The position numbers and the translations under genes are program-made. A DNA stretch of 12,128 nucleotides. Source: Desulfurococcales archaeon. Lineage in GTDB: Archaea; Thermoproteota; Thermoprotei_A; Sulfolobales; Ignicoccaceae. Shown here in pieces: positions 1 to 5,995 of the stretch (its first letter is position 1; each line of letters starts with the position of its first letter). The stretch is taken from NCBI GenBank assembly GCA_015521275.1, contig WAOJ01000022.1, positions 1-12,128 of the forward strand. The letters are read 5' to 3'. The notes beneath the pieces were generated by a model that saw nothing but the letters and a program-made list of their open reading frames with translations, made no database searches and was not told where the DNA came from.

Positions 1-9
1 ATTTAGTTG

Positions 10-285
10 TTAAAGACCGTACCTATACGATTCATCCAACTGCTTCCACAGTTCAAAGAGCTCTCCGCTCAAGCGGTACTCCCTCTTGTTCTTTGCTCTT
101 GAGTGCTTCTCAATCAACCCTTGCCTTGCTAACGAGTTCAGCGCCTTTCTAATAGTGGCTTTGCAGCTTTCATCGTTGCTGGGGCACAAGGCTTGGTATA
201 TTCTCTCTAATGGGACGTAGCGCCGGCCTCTCAAAGAGTGCTCCTTAGCGAGGAAGAAGGCCACCTTGAGCTGGACCTTACACAT
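10..285 (-). CDS. small winged-helix DNA-binding protein
   Basis: The 91-residue protein reads as a single winged helix-turn-helix domain. A first helix (about 4-16) is followed by a strand-like stretch at RRYVPLERIY (21-30), a recognition-helix candidate at CKATIRKALNSLARQGLIEK (41-60), a basic wing at HSRAKNKREYRLS (61-73) and a C-terminal amphipathic helix. The phrase 'ALNSLARQGLIEK' is typical of archaeal wHTH regulators. It starts with ATG and stops with TAA. It has no clear SD and a short predicted leader. It is transcribed divergently from the TumE-like module, with 70 bp between the start codons, so it could regulate that module; this is inferred from position only. There is no ligand-binding domain, so it would be a stand-alone DNA binder. 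The family could not be named more precisely. Confidence 0.7.
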   Translation of the reverse strand: MCKVQLKVAFFLAKEHSLRGRRYVPLERIYQALCPSNDESCKATIRKALNSLARQGLIEKHSRAKNKREYRLSGELFELWKQLDESYRYGL

Positions 286-355
286 GGCTATCTCTGAGCA
301 TTAAGGGCTCGAACAATAAAATTAGCTTTCTAGTAATATTAGCTCAGGGAAGCAG
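286..355. promoter_or_regulatory. shared divergent promoter region with AT-rich TATA-like box
   Basis: The 70 bp between two divergent starts contain one AT-rich core, AATAAAATTA at 314-323, that resembles an archaeal TATA box read in either direction. Assuming the usual spacing of about 25-27 nt from box centre to transcription start, plus-strand transcripts would begin near 345 (start codon 356) and minus-strand transcripts near 293 (start codon 285). Both give very short leaders. The plus-strand leader carries AGGGA just before the TTG start. The placement is inferred by spacing and no transcript data are available. Confidence 0.4.
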
Positions 356-640
356 TTGAAGACCCTCTCCAAGCTAGCATCAAAGCTTAAGGTGGACGAG
401 GAAACGTTGGAAAGGGAAGCCGCTAAGGCCCTTCTGCTTCACAAGCTAAAGCTCGTCGAAAGTGAAATAGCCTCGATACTCTCCAAGTATAACGCTTCGA
501 GCTATGAGGAGTTGCTGAGAAAGGTTGAGAGCGGAGAGGTTGAGGAGCACCCCGCGTGGGAAGACCTAATAACCCTTGAGAACTTGCTGAACTTCAAGAA
601 GAAGATATTGAAGTTAATAGAGGAACTCGGACTTGATTGA
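356..640 (+). CDS. predicted antitoxin partner of TumE-like toxin (helical protein)
   Basis: The 94-residue protein is highly charged and apparently all-helical. The N-terminal segment KTLSKLASKLKVDEETLEREA (2-22) resembles a small helix-turn-helix or ribbon-type DNA-binding start, followed by two long amphipathic helices (about 24-45 and 72-92). The central portion, around SYEELLRKVESGEVEEHPAWEDL, recalls small archaeal proteins encoded next to DUF6516/TumE toxins. It starts at TTG (356) behind AGGGA, and its end overlaps the downstream gene by 8 nt, so the two are almost certainly translated from one message. The antitoxin role is inferred from gene order and overlap; I do not recognise a named antitoxin domain with confidence. 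Confidence 0.65.
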   Translation: MKTLSKLASKLKVDEETLEREAAKALLLHKLKLVESEIASILSKYNASSYEELLRKVESGEVEEHPAWEDLITLENLLNFKKKILKLIEELGLD

Positions 641-1007
641 GAGGATCTACCGTTGGTTCCTCGAGGAAGGCTTGGAAGAGTTCAATGACATAATAGATGA
701 CCTTGAGCTGATCAAAACGCCTTCTGGGGCGCCAGTAAAGGTAAAGGTGATGATGGTTGATAGTAGCTTCTTGGAAGTCTACTGGAGCGATAGCGGGAAG
801 TACAGCTTACACTACGAGCGAAGACACATAGACGGAACTATCTATAGGCATGACAACGCCCCTCACCACAAGCAAGTCAAGACCTTCCCCAAGCACTACC
901 ACAAGGGAAGGGAGGACTTCGTCGTTGAAAGTTACTTGCCCGACGAACCGGTAGAGGCGATAAGGAGCTTCTTGAAGGAGATAAGGGAGATTATCAAGTC
1001 TCGCTAA
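633..1007 (+). CDS. TumE-like (DUF6516) toxin
   Basis: The 124-residue protein carries the hallmark of the DUF6516/TumE toxin family: a central YSLHYERR strand (57-64), then RHDNAPHH (72-79) and FPKHYH (85-90), matching the family pattern of an aromatic strand, R-x-DNAPHH and a His-rich FPxHxH motif. The N-terminal helices (1-25) and C-terminal helix (106-123) frame a small beta core. TumE toxins are part of TumE/TumA-type toxin-antitoxin modules; the target in archaea is not known to me. It starts at TTG (633) inside the end of the preceding gene, an 8-nt overlap that implies translational coupling. All the conserved His and Asp motif residues are present, so the protein looks intact. Confidence is high for the family and moderate for toxin activity. 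Confidence 0.8.
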   Translation: MIERIYRWFLEEGLEEFNDIIDDLELIKTPSGAPVKVKVMMVDSSFLEVYWSDSGKYSLHYERRHIDGTIYRHDNAPHHKQVKTFPKHYHKGREDFVVESYLPDEPVEAIRSFLKEIREIIKSR

Positions 1008-1229
1008 GACCTCTCTAAGCATCAACTACTCTGAAACTTGCTTAAGCTGACCTTCTCCAGCCCCGCAACTTCGAGCAAGTTGTTTTCGCGACAAGCCTGC
1101 CCTTGGCAGACCGGGCCCGCTCCTAAACCTGAAGGGATCTCGGGAAGTGAAGTTGTGAGCATTAGTGGCTCTGGAAGTCCGTATCCACTTAATCTCTCAA
1201 GAATTGCTCTAAATCCTTCGGGCAAGTAC
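1008..1229. other. no confident gene; short open frames only
   Basis: This stretch lies between the TumE-like gene and the DUF433-like remnant. A 72-codon open frame exists on minus (1022-1240), containing a Cys pair in GPVCQGQACREN, and an overlapping Ser/Pro-rich frame runs on plus (from 1038). Neither has an SD, a recognisable promoter or a domain I can name. The minus frame overlaps the DUF433-like remnant in antisense. It could be the tail of a decayed gene. I see no repeat, tRNA or strong hairpin. Confidence 0.35.
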
Positions 1230-1412
1230 TTGAAGGTCAAGCGGATAACCCCGAAGATCTGCCACTACAAGCCGGTCCTCAAGGACACTAGGGTGCTGGT
1301 AGCGGACGTGCTCGACATACTAGCTAACGGTATAACTATCGAGGAGGTTCTCGAGGAATATACGTAGCTCAAGGAAGAGATGGTCAGAGAAGCCTTGGCT
1401 ACGGGACTCCCC
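1230..1412 (+). pseudogene. DUF433-like antitoxin remnant with in-frame TAG
   Basis: From TTG at 1230 the frame reads LKVKRITPKICHYKPVLKD and continues TRVLVADVLDILANGITIEE, then VLEEYT before TAG at 1365-1367. After the stop the same frame continues LKEEMVREALATG. This follows the DUF433 antitoxin pattern (ICxGKPVxKGTR, VxxVLxxLAxG, IEExLEEYPxL, then xEDVxxAL) on both sides of the stop. The amber codon sits where the family has a residue between 'EEY' and 'L'. Two usually conserved glycines are also replaced: GKP reads YKP, and GTR reads DTR. DUF433 proteins normally pair with a DUF5615 PIN-like toxin. None is visible downstream, where the next remnants lie on the other strand. I infer a dead antitoxin gene, or at best a truncated 45-residue product. 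The exact 3' limit is approximate. Confidence 0.72.
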
Positions 1413-1487
1413 AAGAGAGGAGGGTTATGCAAATTTCTAAATCCCCATCAGAAGCCGTCGTCCCTCTCAACCCTTAGCTAACCCTCT

Positions 1488-1652
1488 TCAAGAGCGGAGT
1501 TTTGAGAGTAGCTTGGAGGCGTCCGAGACCTCTATTTCCACAGGCCTGTCGTCCTTGAAGCTAACCATTAAGTCCCCAAGTCCTTGACATATTCTAAGCT
1601 ATCGAGCACTTCCAGCCTTATCAATAAGACGTCCAGTTCCTTTTCAACACTC
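1488..1652 (-). pseudogene. DUF2283-like antitoxin remnant, frameshifted
   Basis: Two reading frames on minus together reconstruct a DUF2283-like protein. The upstream part reads VEKELDVLLIRL (normally 'YDxExDxLYIRL') then EVLDSLEYVKDLG, and stops at TAA 1568-1570. The downstream part, in another frame, reads DLMVSFKDDRPVEIEVSDAS then KLLSKLRS and ends at TGA 1488-1490, matching the family ending 'DGRPVGIEILDASK'. The frames meet at a GGGG run near 1574-1577, so a single-base loss there would explain the break. The start is also unclear, because the plausible GTG/TTG near 1648 is out of frame with the first part. DUF2283 genes are commonly found beside DUF4258 genes, as seen here. The boundaries are approximate. 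Confidence 0.65.
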
Positions 1653-1845
1653 GTAGCGGGACCTCTTCGCTTTAAAGCATGCGACAATCGTCACCAAGCC
1701 CTCATCCTCACACCATACACAACAAGTACCTTTTACCCAAGACCTTCTAGGATACTATCGGGGTTCCCCAAAGTCTCAAGGATAATATCTTCTGCAATTT
1801 CGTACTTCCTCATCTAGGTCAGTTATCCCAACCCTTGAAAACAGT
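1644..1845 (-). pseudogene. DUF4258-like toxin remnant, multiply broken
   Basis: Fragments in three minus-strand frames line up in the order expected of a DUF4258 protein. GITDLDEE is encoded about 1800-1830 and is followed by EIAEDIILETLGNPDSILEG in a frame running 1813-1733 that ends in TAA. A third frame then reads EDEGLVTIVACFKAKRSRY and ends at TGA 1644-1646. Family members read roughly 'RGItxxdIxxTLxNPDxixEG ... VVYEExxGxxxIVTxYxxxKxxRY'. At least two frameshifts and one stop separate the parts, so no full product can be made. It overlaps or abuts the DUF2283-like remnant in the usual toxin-antitoxin arrangement and lies downstream of the ABC-2 permease on the same strand. The 5' end is not defined; the assignment comes from recognition of the pattern. 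Confidence 0.6.
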
Positions 1846-1885
1846 AGTAAGAAAGGGAAAGGTGAATTGTATTTCTCTTTTAACC

Positions 1886-2650
1886 TCACTCGACGGTGCT
1901 CTTCTCGAACGCCTTCACCGCTAACACTATGAACGCTATATCCAGTATAATCAAGGCAATTATGTCTTGCCACAAGGGGAAGTAGCCCACGTTGGCTAAG
2001 GCTTGTCTCATGGCGTCAACCGCATAAGTCATTGGGTCTATCTCGGTAATGTACCAGAACCAGTCCGGCAAGTTCATGAGTGGGAAGAAGGCCCCGCTGG
2101 CGAATATCATAGGCATCATGAGCATGTTGGCTATTGCTTGGAAGGCCTCGAAGCTCTTAACCCTCATGGAAGCTATCAAGACTCCCAACGCTGCGAAGCC
2201 CAAGGCCGATACGAAGGCTACCGTTATCGCTAACGGCAAGCCACTCACTATTATGTTCTTTGCCAAGGGTAAGCCCAAGATGAACAGTATCAAACCTTGT
2301 ATGGTCGCTATTACGCTGTCCCCCAAGATCCTCCCCATCAAGCTCTGCCACCTGGGAGCGGGAGCTACCAAGACCTCCTTCAAGAAGCCGAACTGCTTGT
2401 CCCATATTACGGAGACTCCGGACATGAAGGCTGTCATGAAGACGCTCATAGCTATTACTCCGGGGAGCATGAAGGTCAAATAGTCCGTTCCCAGTATTTG
2501 CTCCATCATCGGGACGTTGAGGCTCGAAGCCCAGCCTATGCCGAAGAACACCAACCACAGCAAGGGCATGAGTATTAACGTTATTACCCTTCCCTTGGCC
2601 CTCCAAAACCTCTTCATTTGCCTGTAGAACATTGCTTTGAGGGCTTCCAT
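1886..2650 (-). CDS. ABC-2 type exporter permease (DrrB-like)
   Basis: The 254-residue membrane protein has six predicted hydrophobic segments (about 22-42, 58-80, 112-130, 137-160, 173-193 and 229-247). Family signatures are clear: DKQFGFLKEVLVAPAPR (84-100), equivalent to 'dRexGtlexLLvaPvsR', and SGAFFPLMNLPDW (185-197) followed by DPMTYAVDAMR (205-215), the ABC2 C-terminal motif. It forms the transmembrane half of an ABC exporter whose ATPase is the gene immediately upstream. ATG at 2650 lies 4 nt past the ATPase stop, and the SD AGGTGA contains that stop codon, so the two are coupled. The substrate is unknown; family members export drugs, lipids or polysaccharides. The length is normal for a DrrB-type subunit and the gene appears intact. 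Confidence 0.9.
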   Translation of the reverse strand: MEALKAMFYRQMKRFWRAKGRVITLILMPLLWLVFFGIGWASSLNVPMMEQILGTDYLTFMLPGVIAMSVFMTAFMSGVSVIWDKQFGFLKEVLVAPAPRWQSLMGRILGDSVIATIQGLILFILGLPLAKNIIVSGLPLAITVAFVSALGFAALGVLIASMRVKSFEAFQAIANMLMMPMIFASGAFFPLMNLPDWFWYITEIDPMTYAVDAMRQALANVGYFPLWQDIIALIILDIAFIVLAVKAFEKSTVE

Positions 2651-2654
2651 GGTC

Positions 2655-3641
2655 TCACCTCATCATCATTCTCCTTATGACGTACTTGGCGAAGTTCTCC
2701 GGGCCCTCCTCCCTCAGCTCTCTTCCAGTTAAGGCCAAGAAGACGTCGTCCAGCGTGGGCTTCTTGACGTCTATCTTGAGTATTCCGTAGGGCTTGTAGA
2801 ACTCTATTATGTCTATTAAGGCTTTGGTAACGTCTTCAACGCTTATCAAGAGCTTGTTACCAGCCTTTTCACACTTATACTTTTCTATGCAAGGGGCCTC
2901 CCTCTCAGTTTCCACTATTACGACGTTCTTCCCCACCTTAGCCTTGAGCTCCTCCGGGCTTCCCTCAGCTATGATCTTTCCTTTGTCAATTATCGCTATC
3001 CTCTCGCAGAGCTTGTCGGCCTCGTCCATGTAATGAGTAGTGAGGAATATCGTTACCCCCTTCTCTTCGTTTACCTTCCTTATGTAGTCCCAGACCTTTG
3101 CTCTTGACTGAGGGTCTAGGCCGGTGGTGGGCTCGTCCAAGAAGAGCACCTCCGGTTCGTGAACCAAGGCCCTGGCTATCTCCAACCTCCTCCTCATTCC
3201 CCCGGAGAAGGTTATTACCAAGCGATCCCTGTGTTCCCACAAGTCAACGAAGCTCAAAGCTTCCTTAACCCTCTCCTCTAGCTCCTTCCCCTTCAAGCCG
3301 TAGAGCTTCGCGTGGATGTAGAGGTTCTCATAGGCGGTTAAGTAATTGTCCAAGGCAGGGTCTTGGAACACCACGCCTATCCTCTTCCTAACCTCGTTCT
3401 TCTGCTTAACCACGTCGTAACCAGCTACTATTGCCTTGCCGGAGGTGGGCTCCAGCAGGGTGGTCAAGATCAATATCGTGGTGGTCTTACCAGCCCCGTT
3501 GGGACCCAGGAAGCCGAAGCGCTCCCCCTTCTTCACCTTAAAGGTAACTCCCCTTAGGGCCTCTACCTCCACTTTCCCTTGCTTATAGACCTTCCTCAAG
3601 TTCTCTACTTCGACCGCATACATGACCCTTTCCGGTTTCAT
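2655..3641 (-). CDS. ABC-2 exporter ATP-binding protein (DrrA-like)
   Basis: The 328-residue ABC ATPase is complete in every motif: Walker A GPNGAGKTT (46-54), Q-loop VVFQDPAL (90-97), signature TFSGGMRRR (144-152), Walker B VLFLDEPT (165-172), D-loop GLDPQSR (174-180) and H-loop TTHYMDEAD (201-209). The C-terminal extension ends with PTLDDVFLALTGRELREE, typical of DrrA/CcmA-type exporters. It would energise the adjacent ABC-2 permease. The annotated start is ATG 3641. A second ATG at 3623 (reading MYAVEVENL) fits the usual family N-terminus and may be the real start, since a TATA-like TTTTTAA at 3659-3665 would place the transcript start close to 3636. It follows the aldolase gene by 24 bp on the same strand. 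It is not of the oligopeptide-importer (DppD/DppF) type. Confidence 0.93.
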   Translation of the reverse strand: MKPERVMYAVEVENLRKVYKQGKVEVEALRGVTFKVKKGERFGFLGPNGAGKTTTILILTTLLEPTSGKAIVAGYDVVKQKNEVRKRIGVVFQDPALDNYLTAYENLYIHAKLYGLKGKELEERVKEALSFVDLWEHRDRLVITFSGGMRRRLEIARALVHEPEVLFLDEPTTGLDPQSRAKVWDYIRKVNEEKGVTIFLTTHYMDEADKLCERIAIIDKGKIIAEGSPEELKAKVGKNVVIVETEREAPCIEKYKCEKAGNKLLISVEDVTKALIDIIEFYKPYGILKIDVKKPTLDDVFLALTGRELREEGPENFAKYVIRRMMMR

Positions 3642-3656
3642 ATCAACACCGGTGTG

Positions 3657-3671
3657 GATTAAAAACTAACC
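3657..3671 (-). promoter_or_regulatory. TATA-like box upstream of the exporter genes
   Basis: The minus strand reads GTTAGTTTTTAATCC here, overlapping the stop codon of the aldolase gene. An archaeal TATA box centred near 3662 would set transcription start at about 3636, between the two candidate ATG codons (3641 and 3623) of the ATPase gene. The exporter could thus be expressed independently of the aldolase. The support is spacing and AT-richness only. Confidence 0.35.
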
Positions 3672-4355
3672 TAGGAGTCTCTTCATATTAGAGAACTCCT
3701 CCACGATCTCTATCCCAGTGCTAGTACCTATTACCGAAGCCCCTGCCTCTATGAAGGCTAGGGCTTGGACGGGCTCCCTTATGCCTCCAGAGGCCTTTAC
3801 CTCTAAGCCCGGAGCGGATGCCTTGACCAAGTAGACGTCTCTTAGAGAGGTCTTGTGTAGAGTTCCGGTGGCAGTCTTGAGGAAGTCCGCTTTCAGCTCG
3901 TATATTATCTTCGCTACCTTGGTCAAGGTCTTGTCATCCAGTACGGGGGCCTCAACTATTACCTTAACTATGTCAAAGCCCACTTCTCTGGCCAAGCCTA
4001 TTAAAGACCTGACGTACTCCCTGTACTTATCTATGTCGTCCAAGGCCAAGTAGGGTGAAGCGACCAAGTCGACCTCGTCAGCTCCCTTTTCCCAAGCCTC
4101 GTTCATCTCGAACTCCACGCTCCTTATAGGAGATACCCCGAAGGGGAAGTTTACTACTGCCACAAGCCTTCCCTTCCAGTACTCCTTGAAGTGCTCCAGC
4201 ACTTCGGGGAAGCCCACTAAGGACCTAAAGGGGTACTTTGACGATCTCTCGGCGAATTCCTTGGCCTTCTGAGCAGTATCTATGAGTAAGGTTTGGTCTA
4301 TCCTTGAGGCGAGCTCCTCAACGCCGTAAGCCCTAACCAAGGAGTGTAGGTCCAA
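3666..4355 (-). CDS. deoC: deoxyribose-phosphate aldolase
   Basis: The 229-residue TIM-barrel class I aldolase cleaves 2-deoxy-D-ribose 5-phosphate into glyceraldehyde 3-phosphate and acetaldehyde, a cytosolic step in deoxynucleoside breakdown. Visible landmarks are IDQTLL (19-24), GADEVDLVASPYLAL (91-105, with D96 at the place of the family's catalytic Asp), VKVIVEAPVL (130-139), the Schiff-base lysine K160 in ADFLKTATGTLH (156-167), the second active-site lysine K187 in VKASGGIR (186-193), and the phosphate-binding end ASVIGTSTG (206-214). All key residues are present. The start is TTG 4355; an upstream in-frame TGA and the lack of another start codon leave little choice. It lies 42 bp after the DppC-like gene and may be read through from it. 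No other nucleoside-catabolism gene is adjacent. Confidence 0.93.
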   Translation of the reverse strand: MDLHSLVRAYGVEELASRIDQTLLIDTAQKAKEFAERSSKYPFRSLVGFPEVLEHFKEYWKGRLVAVVNFPFGVSPIRSVEFEMNEAWEKGADEVDLVASPYLALDDIDKYREYVRSLIGLAREVGFDIVKVIVEAPVLDDKTLTKVAKIIYELKADFLKTATGTLHKTSLRDVYLVKASAPGLEVKASGGIREPVQALAFIEAGASVIGTSTGIEIVEEFSNMKRLLG

Positions 4356-4397
4356 AGCTTTTCCCGCGTCAATCCTTGCAAAGGCCCCTCAAAAGCC

Positions 4398-5141
4398 CTA
4401 CTTGAGCAAGTAGTACACCATTAAGCCGATGAAGACAGTCATTACAGCCGAGGTTAAGGCTTGGAGTTGGCCCGCTTCGGCCAAGATCGCTCCCGGAGTG
4501 CTCTCGACGAGTGCGAAGAGCTTCCCGATGCTAGGTATCGAAGGGTCTTCCAAGCCGAGCATGGAAAAGCCCGCCTCGGCGTAAACGGCTATAGCGGAGG
4601 ATATTGCCACATATCTCTTCAAGAAGGAGGTAATGTGAGGCAAGCAGTGGTACCTAAAGAGGTGGAAGTTGGAAGCTCCTAGCGCCTCTGAGGCCTTACA
4701 GAACTCGCTCTCCCTAAGCTGTTTAACCTTTGATACCAACGACCTAGAAGCGGCAATAGAGGAGAACGTTCCGACTATAAAACCTATTATTAATGGGTTT
4801 AACGTCGTTACTAAGGCTAAGAAGACTAGAAAGGAGAACCTTGGGAAGCCGGCAAACAAGCCCAAAATTCCGTCCAATGTCTCGGCTTTCAAGTACATAG
4901 ACAACAACGATATTGAAACCATTATTGTTAAACTGGTGATAGAGGAAGCGAGAGCGGTCTCCAAGCTGGCCCATGAGCCCTTGAGAGAATAGCATAGCGC
5001 GTCTTGGCCTAACGGAGTTGTGCCGAGCAAATGCTTCAAGGATGGGGGCGAGAGCGGGGCATAGGCTTGGGGACAGTTCAAACAGCTGTAAAGGCAGTAA
5101 GCAATTACCAACAAAATTGCAAAAGCCATTACCTTCTTCAA
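4398..5141 (-). CDS. peptide-type ABC importer permease, DppC-like
   Basis: The 247-residue inner-membrane permease belongs to the DppC/OppC group. HLLGTTPLGQDAL (37-49) matches the family motif 'HlLGTDxlGRDvl' just after the first membrane segment. The EAA-type ATPase-docking loop is SEALGASNFHLFRYHCLPHI (151-170), and EAGFSMLGLEDPSIPSIGKL (189-208) matches 'EaxLSFLGLGxxPPxPSWGxml'. About six hydrophobic segments are visible. It is shorter than common DppC proteins (about 290-300), chiefly because of a short N-terminal tail. It starts at TTG 5141, overlapping the DppB-like stop as TTGA, with GGGGGAT upstream. It would form a heterodimer with the DppB-like protein. The substrate is peptide or possibly oligosaccharide, since this family imports both in hyperthermophilic archaea. 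No DppD/DppF ATPase gene follows. Confidence 0.88.
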   Translation of the reverse strand: MKKVMAFAILLVIAYCLYSCLNCPQAYAPLSPPSLKHLLGTTPLGQDALCYSLKGSWASLETALASSITSLTIMVSISLLSMYLKAETLDGILGLFAGFPRFSFLVFLALVTTLNPLIIGFIVGTFSSIAASRSLVSKVKQLRESEFCKASEALGASNFHLFRYHCLPHITSFLKRYVAISSAIAVYAEAGFSMLGLEDPSIPSIGKLFALVESTPGAILAEAGQLQALTSAVMTVFIGLMVYYLLK

Positions 5142-5995
5142 GTTCTCATCCCCCAGAACTTCTCTACAAGGGAGGCGATATTCGCCATTATAATTGCTAT
5201 AAGTCCTATTGCTAAGAAAGAAGTGGTAGCTAAGGTTATGTCGGCATTAACCACAGCGTTATATAATAAATCACCCATTCCGGGAAAGCTTATGAATGGT
5301 TCAATGAGTACGCTTCTCTCAGCGAGCATAACAAAGGAATAAAGGCTTAAGGAAATGAATGGTATCATGAGGAACTTTAAAATAGCTAAGTTTCGCCTAA
5401 CCTTCGGTAGACCGGCAGCTTTCAAGAGCTTTAGGGGCTCCTCCAAGTATCTCTCGGAGTCCTCATACAATCCTATAAGGCCTTGAAGGAGCTTTGGGAA
5501 CTCCACCAAGAACACTATAATGCCGTAGGCTAAGGCTTTGCTGGGGTCGAAGGAAGGCAAGGGGCTCGGCCACCCCAAAGTCCAAGAGCTCAAGAAGAGC
5601 AGCGCTGCGTAGAGGTACTCCGGCACGTAGGCTAACGAGTTGAGAACCTTGTTGCCCTTGAAGTCAGTGACCAAAGCCGTTAAGGCTGAAGCGATAAAAG
5701 CTAAGGAGAAGCTCGGGACCAAGACGGAGAAGGAAGTCAAGGCATAAGAGAGGAAGAGCGTTAAGGAAGGCTTTCCGTACATCAAGCTAGGAGGCCCTCC
5801 GTGAAGGAGGGAAGCCAAGAAGTCCAATGGGTTCTCGTTTAAATGGAAGGACTTCTTGAGCTCCTCGACTTGGGAAGAGCTCAAGTAGCCCCTAGAGCCC
5901 AAGCCCGCAAAGGGATTACCCAGACCTTTAGCTATTATGAAGGTGACGAGGCTCAGTATGACAAATGAAACCAAGACGTTAATAACGTACTTCAA
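5138..5995 (-). CDS. peptide-type ABC importer permease, DppB-like
   Basis: The 285-residue permease belongs to the DppB/OppB group. An N-terminal membrane segment (5-24) is followed by the characteristic external stretch LSSSQVEELKKSFHLNENPL (38-57), equivalent to 'lspeqxxxlrxxlGLdxPl'. The EAA-like cytoplasmic loop is EEPLKLLKAAGLPKVRRN (185-202), and VLIEPFISFPGMGDLLYNAV (229-248) corresponds to 'vxxExxFxxPGlGxLl'. About six membrane segments can be drawn. It is somewhat shorter and more divergent than typical members (310-340 residues), the GDxG motif being reduced to GGPPSLMYG. It starts at TTG 5995, overlapping the TrmO-like stop (TTGA), and ends overlapping the DppC-like start in the same way. 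This implies coupled, near-equimolar synthesis with its partner. Confidence 0.87.
   Translation of the reverse strand: MKYVINVLVSFVILSLVTFIIAKGLGNPFAGLGSRGYLSSSQVEELKKSFHLNENPLDFLASLLHGGPPSLMYGKPSLTLFLSYALTSFSVLVPSFSLAFIASALTALVTDFKGNKVLNSLAYVPEYLYAALLFLSSWTLGWPSPLPSFDPSKALAYGIIVFLVEFPKLLQGLIGLYEDSERYLEEPLKLLKAAGLPKVRRNLAILKFLMIPFISLSLYSFVMLAERSVLIEPFISFPGMGDLLYNAVVNADITLATTSFLAIGLIAIIMANIASLVEKFWGMRT

Noticed and set aside
1038..1229. N-terminal extension of the DUF433-like frame (Ser/Pro-rich)
   Set aside because: The domain begins at about 1230, where a TTG start exists. The upstream part has a composition unlike the other proteins here and matches no DUF433 N-terminus.
1022..1240. Minus-strand 72-codon frame with a CQGQAC motif
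   Set aside because: No SD, no recognisable domain, an upstream in-frame stop and antisense overlap with the DUF433-like remnant. It might be a decayed gene tail, but nothing supports a product.
1230..1412. Recoding of the amber codon (pyrrolysine or readthrough) in the DUF433-like gene
   Set aside because: No sign of pyrrolysine use here, and conserved glycines are also lost, so pseudogenisation is simpler.
1488..1652. Programmed frameshift in the DUF2283-like gene
   Set aside because: The G run could suggest slippage, but the neighbouring partner gene is broken independently in several places, which points to decay.
1584..1817. Plus-strand 77-codon frame
   Set aside because: It is antisense to the DUF4258/DUF2283-like remnants, Ser/Thr-rich, and has no SD or domain.
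2049..2606. Open frames antisense or in alternate frame to the ABC-2 permease
   Set aside because: They are shadows of a gene with clear domain signatures; none has its own start signals.
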